Shown: positions 1 through 8,807, counted from the first letter of the stretch. The stretch: DNA of 64,000 bases from Streptomyces sp. JJ36 (GCF_021696945.1 NZ_JACYHE010000001.1:1-64000); one strand, 5' to 3'. Made by a program: numbers and translations. Notes: generated by a model from the letters alone, not told the origin.

Positions 1-118
1 CCACGCCCGGACCGCGGCGGGCCCCCGGACAGCGGGAGGCGCGGCGACCACGGCCGGGCCCGCGCCGGGACCGCGCCCGGGGCCGGGCCGGAGCCGCGCC
101 GGGGCCGGGGCACGTCTC
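1..118. other. Left-edge GC-rich non-coding stretch
   Basis: Very G+C-rich sequence made of overlapping GGCCGGG/CCGGGGC words downstream of the XRE gene. It may hold that gene's terminator, but I see no single clean long hairpin and no coding sequence. Confidence 0.4.
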
Positions 119-1036
119 CTACGGCCACTCCCAGCCGATGCCGAGGAGGCCGGGCCGCACCGCCTGCTCCGCCAGATGGACGGTGGGGTGCCGGCCGCTC
201 AGCGAGAGCTCCCGCTGCCGGGTGGGCCGCGCCCCCGGCGCCGTACGGACGAAGCTGCGGCAGCGCGCCGGGAGGGCCGCCTCGTGGAACCGCACCTGCA
301 GGACGTACTGGCCGCCGCCGAAGGTGAAGCCGCGCACGTACTCGTGGCTGGTGCCGGCCGTGCCGTCGTCGAAGGTGTAGCCGAACACATGGGTGTCGCC
401 GGTGCCCAGCCGGGTGTCGAAGAGCAGTTCGGCGGCGACCAGGCCGGTCAGCGCGTGCCGGCGCACCCTGCCGGCCCGGCAGTTCTCGCCCGCCGTCAGC
501 CGGACCCGGTCCACGTCGCAGCCGGCGTCGCCGTAGTGGATGGCGACATAGCGGTCGACGCCGTCCCGGTGGGCGCGGACGGCCTGCTGGGACTCGCGTT
601 GTACCAGCTCGCGGCGCGCCCCGATACGCACCCGTTCCAGGTGGGTGATGGTGTGCAGGCCGCCGTCGGCCGGGGCGCCCAGCTCCCCCAGGAGCTGCTG
701 GAGGGCACCCGCGGCGTCCAGCAGGGAGCGGTAGGAGCGGGCGGCGGGCCGCTCCACCCGGTCGTCGCCGTCCCGCAACAGGTCGACGAGGGCGTTCTCC
801 GGCAACTCCAGCACCTCCTCCAGGGCGCTGACGGCGCGCAGCGACTCGGGGCGCGTGGGGCGCCGGCTGCCCTGCTGCCAGTAGCTGAGGCTGGTGACGC
901 CGACCCGTACACCGCGCTCGGCGAGCCGGTGGCGGATGCGGTGCAGCGCCAATCCGCGGGCCTCGATGGCGGCGCGCAGCGCGAGGTGGAACGGGCCTGT
1001 TCTGAGGAGTTGTTCGAGATCGGAGTGGAGTTTCAC
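119..1036 (-). CDS. XRE-family helix-turn-helix regulator
   Basis: Predicted cytoplasmic DNA-binding protein of 305 aa. An N-terminal helix-turn-helix of the Cro/C1 type covers about residues 15-85: helices around LHRIRHRLAERG, then the recognition segment SLSYWQQGSRRPT and a short ELP-type linker. The remaining 220 residues are a Streptomyces-type C-terminal region of unknown ligand, ending in a Gly/Phe-rich beta segment (YTFDDG, FTFGGGQYVL) that could be a sensor. I chose GTG at 1036 because the protein then begins VKLHSDLEQLL and a GAGG-type ribosome site lies just upstream; an earlier in-frame start would add a basic, Pro-rich tail with no domain. It is divergent from the small protein at 1353. 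Its targets are unknown. Confidence 0.75.
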   Translation of the reverse strand: MKLHSDLEQLLRTGPFHLALRAAIEARGLALHRIRHRLAERGVRVGVTSLSYWQQGSRRPTRPESLRAVSALEEVLELPENALVDLLRDGDDRVERPAARSYRSLLDAAGALQQLLGELGAPADGGLHTITHLERVRIGARRELVQRESQQAVRAHRDGVDRYVAIHYGDAGCDVDRVRLTAGENCRAGRVRRHALTGLVAAELLFDTRLGTGDTHVFGYTFDDGTAGTSHEYVRGFTFGGGQYVLQVRFHEAALPARCRSFVRTAPGARPTRQRELSLSGRHPTVHLAEQAVRPGLLGIGWEWP

Positions 1037-1352
1037 GCGGCACCCTCGTCCTCGGGCGGTCACCGGCGGGCGAGGCGGCCGTTCACACGGGGGCCGCCCG
1101 TTCACACCGGTGCGTCACCGCGCATTCAAGCCCGTCGACTCCGGGTCAGCAAGGCTGCATGCCCCTGGCAAAGGCCATGGACGTAGCACCTCCACCGCTT
1201 GCCCGCCGGCTCGTCACTCGAGAATCCCTCGAAAGGGTATTTCCGTCGCACCGGCGCCGGGCGCCCGTCACCATGCTCCACGGGGGGTGCCGCGCACCGC
1301 CCCCGCTGCCCGGAGTGCCGGCGGCGGGTCTGGGGGCGAGGAGGGGGTTCCG
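1037..1352. other. Divergent intergenic region (316 nt)
   Basis: Separates the XRE regulator from the small-protein/polyprenyl-synthase remnant pair. It contains two direct copies of a CCGTTCACAC-type word (1079-1103) and a more A/T-rich patch (about 1215-1240) that may hold promoters. No convincing -35/-10 pair or gene was found. Confidence 0.4.
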
Positions 1353-1658
1353 GTGCCGGAGGAGAACGGCGGCGGCTGCGACGGGGAGCACGAGCGTGCC
1401 GGAAGCACGGAGCACGAACTCGTGCTGCTGGCGGCCGGGGTGGCCGACCTGGCGGTGGCCGGCCTGGGCCGGGCGGTAGGCGGGCTGCGCGACCTGCTGA
1501 GCCGCGCCGACCTGGGTGAGCTGGCCGGTGCCGGCCGGCAGGAGGTGCGCGCCCGCGGACGCCTCGCCGTGGACCGCCTCGCCTCCGGGCCGCCGGCCCG
1601 TCTGGAGGTGCTGGCCCGCCGGGTGGTGGCGGCGCGCGACACGTCGTCCCGGTCGTGA
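1353..1658 (+). CDS. Small Ala/Leu-rich protein coupled to polyprenyl synthase remnant
   Basis: A 101-aa soluble protein with an acidic N-terminus (VPEENGGGCDGEHE) followed by two amphipathic helical stretches rich in Ala, Leu, Gly and Arg. I do not recognise a named family. GTG at 1353 follows a strong GAGGAGGGGG site (1339-1347). The stop codon overlaps the GTG start of the next gene (GTGA at 1655-1658), implying translational coupling to the prenyl synthase. A helical partner protein encoded directly before a polyprenyl synthase is plausible, but since the synthase is truncated the pair may be a decaying locus. Confidence 0.6.
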   Translation: MPEENGGGCDGEHERAGSTEHELVLLAAGVADLAVAGLGRAVGGLRDLLSRADLGELAGAGRQEVRARGRLAVDRLASGPPARLEVLARRVVAARDTSSRS

Positions 1659-2107
1659 GCGCACACGAGAGCGACGAGCCCGCCGTGCTCCAGGCCCGCG
1701 TCCAGGAGGTCCTGCGCGGCGTCGTGCGGCAGGAGGCCGACGCGCTGACGGCCCTCGACGCCGAACTGGCCCCGGTGGCCGAGGAGCTGGTCACGGCGGT
1801 CGCCGACGGCAAGCGGCTGCGCGCGGCGTTCTGCTACTGGGGTTGGCGGGCCGCCGGCCGCCCGGGCAGTGACGCGCTGGTCCGCGCGGCCAGCGCCATG
1901 GAGCTCGTGCACGCGGCGGCCGTCGTGCACGACGACCTCATCGACGACAGCCCGCTCCGCCACGGGCGTCCCAGCGCCCAGGTGGCGCTGCGGGCGGCGC
2001 TGCCCCGGGGCGGCCGGGGCCACCGCACGACGGCGGCGCGCGGCCCGCCCCGGTGGTGGACGGCTGACGCGCCCGGCCGGACGCCCGCGCGCCGTCCGGG
2101 CGGGTGA
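1655..2107 (+). pseudogene. Polyprenyl synthase, 3'-truncated remnant
   Basis: About the first 125 residues match the N-terminal part of trans-isoprenyl diphosphate synthases: the KRLRAAFCYWGWR helix that binds isopentenyl diphosphate, and the first aspartate-rich motif DDLIDD followed by SPLRHGRP, which is the conserved FARM context. After about position 2010 the resemblance ends and the frame runs into Arg/Pro/Gly-rich sequence until a stop at 150 aa. Family members are about 330-370 aa and need a second DDxxD motif to bind the allylic substrate; neither of the other two frames downstream carries it. So this looks like a 3' deletion and not a simple frameshift. The product should not be an active synthase. 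Confidence 0.7.
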
Positions 2108-2185
2108 GGCGGCCGCAACACGCCGGGGAGGCCGCGTGCGGCACCGGGCGGCCCCCTCGTGTTTCCGTCGATTTCCCTCCGCCCC

Positions 2186-2201
2186 TCTGGTGTAGACCGG
2201 T
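2186..2201 (+). promoter_or_regulatory. DasR-like operator (dre)
   Basis: The 16-mer TCTGGTGTAGACCGGT agrees with the dre consensus ACTGGTCTAGACCAGT, as I remember it, at 13 of 16 positions, keeping the TGGT..AGACC core. DasR is the GntR-family repressor of N-acetylglucosamine and chitin metabolism. The site lies 71 nt before the start of a gene whose N-terminal domain belongs to the N-acetylglucosamine-1-phosphodiester glycosidase family, so position and target function agree. Confidence 0.6.
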
Positions 2202-2271
2202 CGCCCTTGCCACTCTGTGCGGCTGGGTGCGCAGCAAGCGCGCTCAACTCCCGGCCGATGTGGGGGATTGT

Positions 2272-5200
2272 GTGAGACACACCCGACTGCGCGACAGCTT
2301 CTCCGCCCGCTGCACCCGACCCGTCCGGAGCGGCCGCCCGTTCCGCCCGGCCCTGCTCACGGCGACCGCCCTCACCGCACTGACCGCACTCACCACCGGC
2401 CTCGCCCCACCCGGTGCCGCCCCGGCCGCCGCCGCGGCTCCCCCGGAGGCGGCCGCGTCCCCCGCACCACCGGCGGCGCCCGATGCGTCTGCCGCGCCCG
2501 CCGTCACCACGGCCCCCGGCGGGGGCATGGAACTCTCCCGCACCACCCGGCCGGTGGCCCCGGGCGCCACCCTCACCTCCTTCGACCGGCTGGCCCCCGA
2601 GAAGTGGCTCCGCGCCGACGCGCTCAGCGTCGACCTGGACGGCGGCACCCGGGTGGACTACCTGTCCTCCGGTACCGTCTCCGGGCGCCGGACCCTCGGG
2701 GAGCACGTCGCGGCACACGACCCCGGCGAGGGACGGCGCACCGTCGCCGCGCTCAACGCGGACTTCTTCGACATCAACGAGACCGGCGCCCCGCTCGGCC
2801 CCGGCGTCCGCGAGGGCGCACCCACCCACTCGCCGCAGCCCGGCGTCTCCCAGGCCGCCGGCATCGGCCCCGGCAGCGCGGGCCGCATCCTGGACCTGTA
2901 CTTCGCGGGCACCCTCACGCTCCCGGACGGCGAGCGGCCGCTGGACGCCTACAACGCGGCGCAGCTCCCCGCGGACGGCATCGGCCTCTACACCGCCCAG
3001 TGGGGCGAGGCCGACCGCGCGCTCACCACGGACGGCCCCGAGGACACCACCGAGGTGACCGTGCGCGGCGGCCGGGTGACGGCCGTCGCGGACGCGCCCG
3101 GCGACGGGCCGCTGCCGTCCGGCAGCAGCGTGCTGCTGGGCCGGGGCACCGGGGCGAAGGCGCTCGCGCAGCTCACCCCCGGCGACCCGGTCTCCTGGGA
3201 GTACGACCTGCGCACGGCCGGCGGCGGGCCGGTGCCGCGGACCGCGGTCGGCGGCCGGGGCGTGCTCGTGGAGGACGGCGAGCCGCAGGACTGGGAGGGC
3301 CGGCCGAACAACGCGACAGCACCCCGCACCGCCGTCGGATTCTCCCGCGACGGCTCCACCATGCACGTGCTGACCGTGGACGGCCGGCAGGCCGCCTCCG
3401 GTGGGGTCACCCTCACCGAACTCGCCCGGATGATGGACGAGCTGGGCGCGTACGACGCCCTCAACCTGGACGGCGGCGGCTCCTCCACCCTGCTGGCCCG
3501 CGAACCCGGCTCGGACACCCCGCAACTGGAGAACTCCCCCTCCGACGGGCACCAGCGGGAGGTGCCCAACGGGCTGGCGCTCACCGCGCCGGACGGCAGC
3601 GGGGAGGTCCAGGGCTTCTGGGTGGAGACCGCGGCCGACCCGGCGCGCGCGCCCACCGCGGACACCGTGCCGGCCGGCCACCCCGAGCGGGTGTTCCCCG
3701 GGCTCACCCGGCAGCTCACGGCCGCCGGCTACGACGAGACCTACGGCCCGGCCGAGGGGACGCCCCGCTGGCGCAGCGACCGGCCCGGCGTGGGACGGGT
3801 GGACGACCACGGCCGGTTCCGGGCACGCCGCCCGGGCACCGTCGAGGTGACGGCACGTCAGGGGCGCGCCGAGGGCTCCACGACGCTGCGGGTGACCGGC
3901 CCGCTGGACCGGGTGCGCCCGACCCGCGACCGGGTGGGCCTGGCCGGCCCGGAGGACGAGGGCACGTTCGGGATCGTCGGCTTCGACGCGCGGGGCACCA
4001 GCGCGCCCGTCGACCCGGCAGACGTGGAACTGGATTACGACCGCACGGCTTTCGCCGTCACCCCCGACCCGGAGTCCGGGGGCTTCACGGTCACCCCGCG
4101 CACCGGAGACTCCTCGGCCTCCGGGCTGATCACCGCGACCGTCGCGGGGCACCGCACGGTCCTCGCGGTGACCGTCGGGCTGCGCGACCGTCGCGTCGCC
4201 GGCTTCGACGACGCCGCCGGCTGGACCTTCTCAGCCGCCCGCGCCTCCGGGTCCCTCGCCCCGGAGCCGCAGGGTCACGACGGCACCGGGCTCGCCCTGA
4301 CATACGACTTCGGCGAGTCCACCGCCACCCGCGCCGCCTACGCCAACCCGCCGGAGTACCTGGAGGTGCCGGGCCAGCCGCAGAGCTTCACCCTCTGGGT
4401 CAAGGGCGACGGGCGGGGCGCCTGGCCCTCGCTGCACCTGGTGGACGCGCAGGGCACCAGCCAGGTGCTCCGCGCCCCGCACATCGACTGGGAGGGCTGG
4501 CGGCAGCTCACCTTCACCGTGCCGGAGGGCGTCGCGTACCCGCTGAAGGTGCGTCGCTTCTACGTGGCCGAGACCCGGCCCGCGGAGCAGTACCGCAGCC
4601 GCCTCGTGATCGACGAACTGGTCGCGCGCACCCCGCCGGACGTCGCACTGCCGCCCGACCCGGTGGTCCGCGACCCGCTGATCGCGACGGCACGCGAGGT
4701 CGCCGGGCGGGACTGGCGGTTCGCGGTGCTGTCGGACGCGCAGTTCGTCGCCCGGGACCCGGACAGCGCGGCGGTGCGGCAGGCGCGCCGGACGCTGCGG
4801 GAGGTACGGGCCGCCCGGCCGGACTTCGTGGTGGTCGACGGCGACCTGGTGGACGAGGGCGCGCCGGAGGACCTGGCCTTCGCCCGCCGCGTCCTGGAGG
4901 AGGAGCTGGGCGACGCCGTGCCCTGGTACTACGTGCCCGGCAACCACGAGACCATGGGCGGGTCGATCGACGACTTCGTGGCGGAGTTCGGCCCGGCCCA
5001 CCGCACCTTCGACCACAAGGGCACCCGCTTCCTCACCCTGGACACCTCCTCACTGACCCTGCGCGGCGGCGGGTACGAGCAGTTCGAGGAGGTGCGGCGG
5101 CAGCTCGACGCCGCGGCCCGCGACCCGCGGGTGCGGTCGGTCGCGGTGATCCAGCACGTGCCGCCGCGCGACCCCACTCCGCAGCAGGGCAGCCGGCTCA

Positions 5201-5760
5201 CCGACCGGCTGGAGGCGGACCTGCTGGAGGACTGGCTCGGCGGCTTCCGGGCCCGCACCGGAAAGGACGTACTCTTCGTGGGCGCGCACGCCGGGGTGTT
5301 CCACGCCTCCCGGGTGGACGGGGTGCCGTACCTGGTGAACGGCAACGCGGGCAAGAGCCCCGCGGCGCCGCCCGGCGCGGGCGGCTTCACCGGCTGGTCG
5401 CTGGTCGGCGTGGACCGGCACGGCCCCGAGCGGTTCGCCGTGCAGACCCGGGCGCACGTCGACGGGCTGCGGCTGGACGTACCCGCGCGGCTGACGGTGG
5501 GTGAGACCGCCGAGGCGGGCGCGACCGTGCTGCAGAACACGGCCCGGGAGACCCGCGAGGTGCCCGTCGGCTGGCCGCTCAGCGCGGACTGGTCCGGGTC
5601 GCGGGAGCTCTGCCTGGAGGACGGCAGGCGGTGGCCCCGCTGCGTCGCGGCCTACGACCCGGTCACGGGGGAGCTGACGGGTCTGCGGCCCGGCACGGTC
5701 ACCCTGCGCGTGGCGGTGAACGGCTCCGCGGCCGAGCGTACGGTGACCGTCCGCCGGTGA
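2272..5760 (+). CDS. Secreted phosphodiester glycosidase-metallophosphoesterase fusion
   Basis: A 1162-aa exported protein. A twin-arginine-poor signal peptide (about residues 1-65, hydrophobic LLTATALTALTALTTGLA) is followed by an Ala/Pro linker. A phosphodiester glycosidase (NAGPA/DUF2233-like) domain spans about residues 90-440, with LNADFFDINETGAP and the signature LNLDGGGSSTLL. Residues about 470-545 look like a bacterial Ig-like Big_2 domain, then a jelly-roll-like region. A calcineurin-type metallophosphoesterase covers about 815-1055: D822-A-Q, GD858LVD, GN891H892E, IQH and a GAHAG segment. Motif I is DxQ where DxH is usual. Together the domains could remove a sugar cap and then a phosphate from an extracellular polymer such as a teichoic acid-like glycan; that substrate is inference. 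GTG 2272 has GGGGGA upstream, and a DasR-like operator sits 71 nt before it. Confidence 0.85.
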   Translation: MRHTRLRDSFSARCTRPVRSGRPFRPALLTATALTALTALTTGLAPPGAAPAAAAAPPEAAASPAPPAAPDASAAPAVTTAPGGGMELSRTTRPVAPGATLTSFDRLAPEKWLRADALSVDLDGGTRVDYLSSGTVSGRRTLGEHVAAHDPGEGRRTVAALNADFFDINETGAPLGPGVREGAPTHSPQPGVSQAAGIGPGSAGRILDLYFAGTLTLPDGERPLDAYNAAQLPADGIGLYTAQWGEADRALTTDGPEDTTEVTVRGGRVTAVADAPGDGPLPSGSSVLLGRGTGAKALAQLTPGDPVSWEYDLRTAGGGPVPRTAVGGRGVLVEDGEPQDWEGRPNNATAPRTAVGFSRDGSTMHVLTVDGRQAASGGVTLTELARMMDELGAYDALNLDGGGSSTLLAREPGSDTPQLENSPSDGHQREVPNGLALTAPDGSGEVQGFWVETAADPARAPTADTVPAGHPERVFPGLTRQLTAAGYDETYGPAEGTPRWRSDRPGVGRVDDHGRFRARRPGTVEVTARQGRAEGSTTLRVTGPLDRVRPTRDRVGLAGPEDEGTFGIVGFDARGTSAPVDPADVELDYDRTAFAVTPDPESGGFTVTPRTGDSSASGLITATVAGHRTVLAVTVGLRDRRVAGFDDAAGWTFSAARASGSLAPEPQGHDGTGLALTYDFGESTATRAAYANPPEYLEVPGQPQSFTLWVKGDGRGAWPSLHLVDAQGTSQVLRAPHIDWEGWRQLTFTVPEGVAYPLKVRRFYVAETRPAEQYRSRLVIDELVARTPPDVALPPDPVVRDPLIATAREVAGRDWRFAVLSDAQFVARDPDSAAVRQARRTLREVRAARPDFVVVDGDLVDEGAPEDLAFARRVLEEELGDAVPWYYVPGNHETMGGSIDDFVAEFGPAHRTFDHKGTRFLTLDTSSLTLRGGGYEQFEEVRRQLDAAARDPRVRSVAVIQHVPPRDPTPQQGSRLTDRLEADLLEDWLGGFRARTGKDVLFVGAHAGVFHASRVDGVPYLVNGNAGKSPAAPPGAGGFTGWSLVGVDRHGPERFAVQTRAHVDGLRLDVPARLTVGETAEAGATVLQNTARETREVPVGWPLSADWSGSRELCLEDGRRWPRCVAAYDPVTGELTGLRPGTVTLRVAVNGSAAERTVTVRR

Positions 5761-6097
5761 GCCGGGGCGGCCCGGGGCGCGGGGTGGTGCGCGGTGCGCG
5801 CCACCCCGCGCGGGAGGCGGCGGGCGCGCCGCCGCCCAGCGCGGCCGTGAGCACCGCGAGCAGCAGCCGCGCGGCTCGCGCGCGGTGCCGCGCGCGGTGC
5901 GCCGGCTCCCGGGGACCCCGGCGGCCCTCCCACGTGGCCGTCCTCCCGGCAGGGCACTCCCCCATCAGCGCTGCGCAGGCCGCACCGTACGGGCGTGTCG
6001 GTGAGGCCCGCCGCGCCGGTCGGTCAAGGTGAGGGGTGGACCAGCGGACCGGTGCGGCGACGTGCGCTCGTGGGGGCGCGGGCGGGAGGCGGGTGCG
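5761..6097. other. Intergenic region with terminator (337 nt)
   Basis: Lies between two co-directional genes. Its first 55 nt hold a terminator hairpin (listed separately); the rest is G+C-rich with no credible ORF. The 6098 gene probably has its own promoter here, but I cannot point to a clear one. Confidence 0.5.
5777..5811 (+). terminator. Hairpin terminator after the glycosidase gene
   Basis: Perfect 11-bp stem GCGCGGGGTGG / CCACCCCGCGC with a 13-nt loop, 17 nt after the stop codon. There is no T-tract, as is common in Streptomyces. Confidence 0.65.
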
Positions 6098-7768
6098 GTG
6101 ACGTTCCCCGTGGAGGCGTGCGAGGCGCTCGACGCGGGTGTGTGCCTGCTGGACGAGAGCCTGGCCGTGGTGGAGGCCAACGCGCGCGCCGCGGAGCTGC
6201 TGCGGCGGCCGCGGGAGGGCTTCCTCGGCGCCGACGCGCACGATCTGCTGCACCGCGACGCCGAGGGCGGCACCACGCCCCGGTCGGTGTGCCGGCTGCT
6301 GGAGGCCCTGGCGGCCGGGGTGGCGGAGCAGGGGGACGACGGCTGGTACGCCTGCGGGGACGGCACGGTGCGCCCGGTGCACTGGATCGGTGTCCCCTGC
6401 CGGACGGGCGGCGGCCGGACGGGAGCGGTGCTCGTCTTCCATCCCCGGCGGCCGGGCGCCGCCGGGCCGGCCGACGCCTCCTCCTCGCCGGCCGACCGGC
6501 TTGCCCTGCTGGCGGAGACCACCACGGTGCTCACCTCGACGCTGGACGTGGAGGAAGCGCTGAAGCGGCTGGTCCGCCTGGTGACGCCGCGGCTGGCAGA
6601 CTGGGCGGTGGCGGACCTGCTCGGTGAGGGCGACGAGTTGCGCAGGGTCGCGGTCGTCCACCACGAGGGCGGCGACTACGTCAGCATGGAACAGTTCGAA
6701 GGGCCCATGCCCCCGGTCTCCCACACCTCCCGGATGCCGCTGTCCCGGGTGCTGCGCGGGGCGCCGCCGACGCTGGTGACCCCGGAGGACTACCGGGGGC
6801 GGCCCGACTCGGGCGTGGCCGAGGTGCAGCGTGACCTCTTCCTCGCCACCGGGATGGAGTCGGCCGTCATCGCCCCGCTGCGGGGCCCGCACGGGGTGCT
6901 CGGTGCGCTGACCGTCGCCCGCGGCCGCGGGCGGCCGGTGTTCGTCCCCGCCGACCTGACACTGGTGGACGACATCGCCCGGCGGGCCGGGCTGGCCGTG
7001 GACAACGCGCGGCTCTACGAGCGGCAGCGGCACGTGGTGGAGAGCATGCAGCGCCACCTGCTGCCACCCCTCCCGCAGGCGGCGGGACAGGAGATGGCCG
7101 CCCGCTATCTGCCGGCCCCGCACGGCTCGCACGTGGGCGGCGACTGGTACGACGCCTTCCTGGTGCAGGACGCCGACACCGTGGTGGTGATCGGCGACGT
7201 GGTCGGCCACGACCTGGCGGCGGCGGCCGGCATGTCCCAGCTCCGCAACATCCTGCGGGCGTACGCCTGGCTGCCGCAGGCGTCCCCGGGCGAGGTGCTC
7301 GACCGCCTGGACGCGTGCCTCCCGCACATCAGCGACATCTCCCTGGCCACCCTGATCCTCGCCCGTGTCCGCGGGGACCCGGACGGCGGCTCGTGGCGCA
7401 TGGAGTGGGCCAACGCCGGTCACCCGCCACCGCTGCTGGTCTCGCCCGACGGCCGGACCCGGTTCCTGGAGGACGGTCTGGGCGTCCTGGTCGGCACGGG
7501 GCTCGGTGAAGGTCACCGGACGGCTGCCGTGACGCTGCCTCCGGACACCACCCTGGTGCTCTACACCGACGGTCTGGTGGAGAGCCCCGAACTGCCACTG
7601 GAGGACGGCATGGACCGGCTGGCGCGGCACGCGGCCGCGCTGGTCCGCCGGCCGCTGGAGTCCTTCTGCGACCACCTCGTGGCGGCGGTACGGCCCGCCG
7701 GGCACACCGACGACGTGGCCCTGCTCACGCTGCGCACCCCGGGCCGGCTCGCCGCCCCGCAGACGTGA
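6098..7768 (+). CDS. PAS-GAF-SpoIIE family protein phosphatase
   Basis: A 556-aa cytoplasmic signalling protein. Residues about 5-115 form a PAS-like sensor (LDAGVCLLDESLAVVEAN, then the EGGTTPRSVCRLLEA region); about 130-310 is a GAF domain (LAETTTVLTSTLDVEEAL opens it, RAGLAVDNARLYERQ closes it). The C-terminal PP2C/SpoIIE phosphatase domain (about 325-550) has the metal-binding motifs HVGGDWYDAF, IGDVVGHDLAAA, LYTDGLVE and TDDVALLTLR. Such proteins dephosphorylate anti-anti-sigma factors in partner-switching cascades. No anti-sigma or STAS gene lies next to it, so its partner is elsewhere. I chose GTG 6098 because GGCGGGAGGC lies upstream and the PAS domain then starts at once. Confidence 0.85.
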   Translation: MTFPVEACEALDAGVCLLDESLAVVEANARAAELLRRPREGFLGADAHDLLHRDAEGGTTPRSVCRLLEALAAGVAEQGDDGWYACGDGTVRPVHWIGVPCRTGGGRTGAVLVFHPRRPGAAGPADASSSPADRLALLAETTTVLTSTLDVEEALKRLVRLVTPRLADWAVADLLGEGDELRRVAVVHHEGGDYVSMEQFEGPMPPVSHTSRMPLSRVLRGAPPTLVTPEDYRGRPDSGVAEVQRDLFLATGMESAVIAPLRGPHGVLGALTVARGRGRPVFVPADLTLVDDIARRAGLAVDNARLYERQRHVVESMQRHLLPPLPQAAGQEMAARYLPAPHGSHVGGDWYDAFLVQDADTVVVIGDVVGHDLAAAAGMSQLRNILRAYAWLPQASPGEVLDRLDACLPHISDISLATLILARVRGDPDGGSWRMEWANAGHPPPLLVSPDGRTRFLEDGLGVLVGTGLGEGHRTAAVTLPPDTTLVLYTDGLVESPELPLEDGMDRLARHAAALVRRPLESFCDHLVAAVRPAGHTDDVALLTLRTPGRLAAPQT

Positions 7769-7798
7769 GCCCGCGGGACGGCGGCCGCCGGCCCTCGC

Positions 7799-8767
7799 TC
7801 AGCGGTCGGCGGTCTCCCGCTGCCGGGCGCTGCGGGAGGCGTGGAGACTGGTGACCGTGGTGACCACCAGCACCGCGCAGATGACGCCCAGCGAGAACGG
7901 CGTGCTGACGACCGGCCCATGCACCCCGGCCTCGTGCAGCGCGTGCAGCACCAGCTTCACGCCGATGAAGCCGAGGATGACCGACAGCCCGTAGGAGAGG
8001 TGCACCAGCTTCTTCAGCAGGCCGCCGATGAGGAAGTAGAGCTGGCGCAGGCCCATCAGGGCGAAGGCGTTGGCGGTGAAGACGATGTACGGGTCCTGGG
8101 TGAGGCCGAAGATGGCCGGGATGGAGTCCAGGGCGAAGAGCACGTCGGTGGTGCCGATCGCCAGCATCACCACCAGCATCGGTGTCATCAGCCGCCGGCC
8201 GTCCTCCCGGACGAACAGGCGGGTGCCGTGGTAGCGGTCGGTCGAGGGCACCCGGCGCTCGATCAGCTTCAGGAAGCGGTTCTCCTCGTAGGCCTCCTCC
8301 TCGTCCTCGGCACGCGCCTCCTGGATCAGCTTCCAGGCCGTCCAGATCAGGAAGCCGCCGAAGAGGAAGAAAACCCAGGAGAAGCTCGCGATCAGGGCCG
8401 CGCCGGCCGCGATGAAGACGGCCCGGAGCACCAGGGCGATCAGCACTCCGACCATCAGCACCCGCTGCTGGTAGGCCGGGGGGACCGCGAACTTCGCCAT
8501 GATGAGGACGAAGACGAAGAGGTTGTCGACGCTGAGCGACTTCTCCGTGATGAAGCCGGCGAAGAACTCGCCGGAGGGCTGCGCCCCGGCGAAGAGGAAG
8601 AGTCCGAGCCCGAAGAGCGCGGCCAGCGCCATCCAGACGCTGCTCCAGACGGCGGCCTCCCGCAGGGAGACCTCGTGCGGCTTGCGGCCGCCGACCAGGA
8701 AGTCGACGGCGATGAGGGCGCACAGACCGGTGACGGTCAGGGCCCAGACGGCAAGCGAGACGTCCAT
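7799..8767 (-). CDS. TerC/Alx family integral membrane protein, probable Mn2+ exporter
   Basis: A 322-aa polytopic inner-membrane protein with about seven to nine hydrophobic segments. It has the TerC hallmarks: the acidic motif ITEKSLSVDNLFVF in the middle, LIASFSWVFFLFGGFLIWTAWKLI, a charged cytoplasmic loop (ARAEDEEEAYEENRFLKLIE) and LFALDSIPAIFGLTQDPYIVFTAN-type sequence in the second half, which repeats an acidic membrane motif. TerC/Alx proteins export manganese or help metallate secreted proteins. ATG 8767 is preceded by GGAGG. The leader carries features of a manganese (yybP-ykoY) riboswitch, which fits the export role. Two ter-type genes follow upstream on the same strand but are separated by the 268-nt leader/promoter region, so they are probably a different transcription unit. 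Confidence 0.85.
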   Translation of the reverse strand: MDVSLAVWALTVTGLCALIAVDFLVGGRKPHEVSLREAAVWSSVWMALAALFGLGLFLFAGAQPSGEFFAGFITEKSLSVDNLFVFVLIMAKFAVPPAYQQRVLMVGVLIALVLRAVFIAAGAALIASFSWVFFLFGGFLIWTAWKLIQEARAEDEEEAYEENRFLKLIERRVPSTDRYHGTRLFVREDGRRLMTPMLVVMLAIGTTDVLFALDSIPAIFGLTQDPYIVFTANAFALMGLRQLYFLIGGLLKKLVHLSYGLSVILGFIGVKLVLHALHEAGVHGPVVSTPFSLGVICAVLVVTTVTSLHASRSARQRETADR

Positions 8768-8774
8768 GTACGGA

Positions 8775-8807
8775 ACCTCCGGCGAAGCACTGCATGCTGC
8801 CGGAGGT
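8775..8807 (-). promoter_or_regulatory. Shine-Dalgarno-sequestering hairpin of terC
   Basis: On the minus strand ACCTCCGGC (8807-8799) can pair perfectly with GCCGGAGGT (8783-8775) across a 15-nt loop. The 3' arm contains the terC ribosome-binding site GGAGG, and the 5' arm is the conserved 3' piece of the riboswitch aptamer. This suggests an on/off switch acting on translation. Confidence 0.6.

Noticed and set aside
1834..4152. 772-aa minus-strand open frame under the glycosidase gene
   Set aside because: It is the antisense shadow of a G+C-rich gene, with Gly/Arg/Ala-rich composition and no domain; the plus strand has a signal peptide and two catalytic domains.
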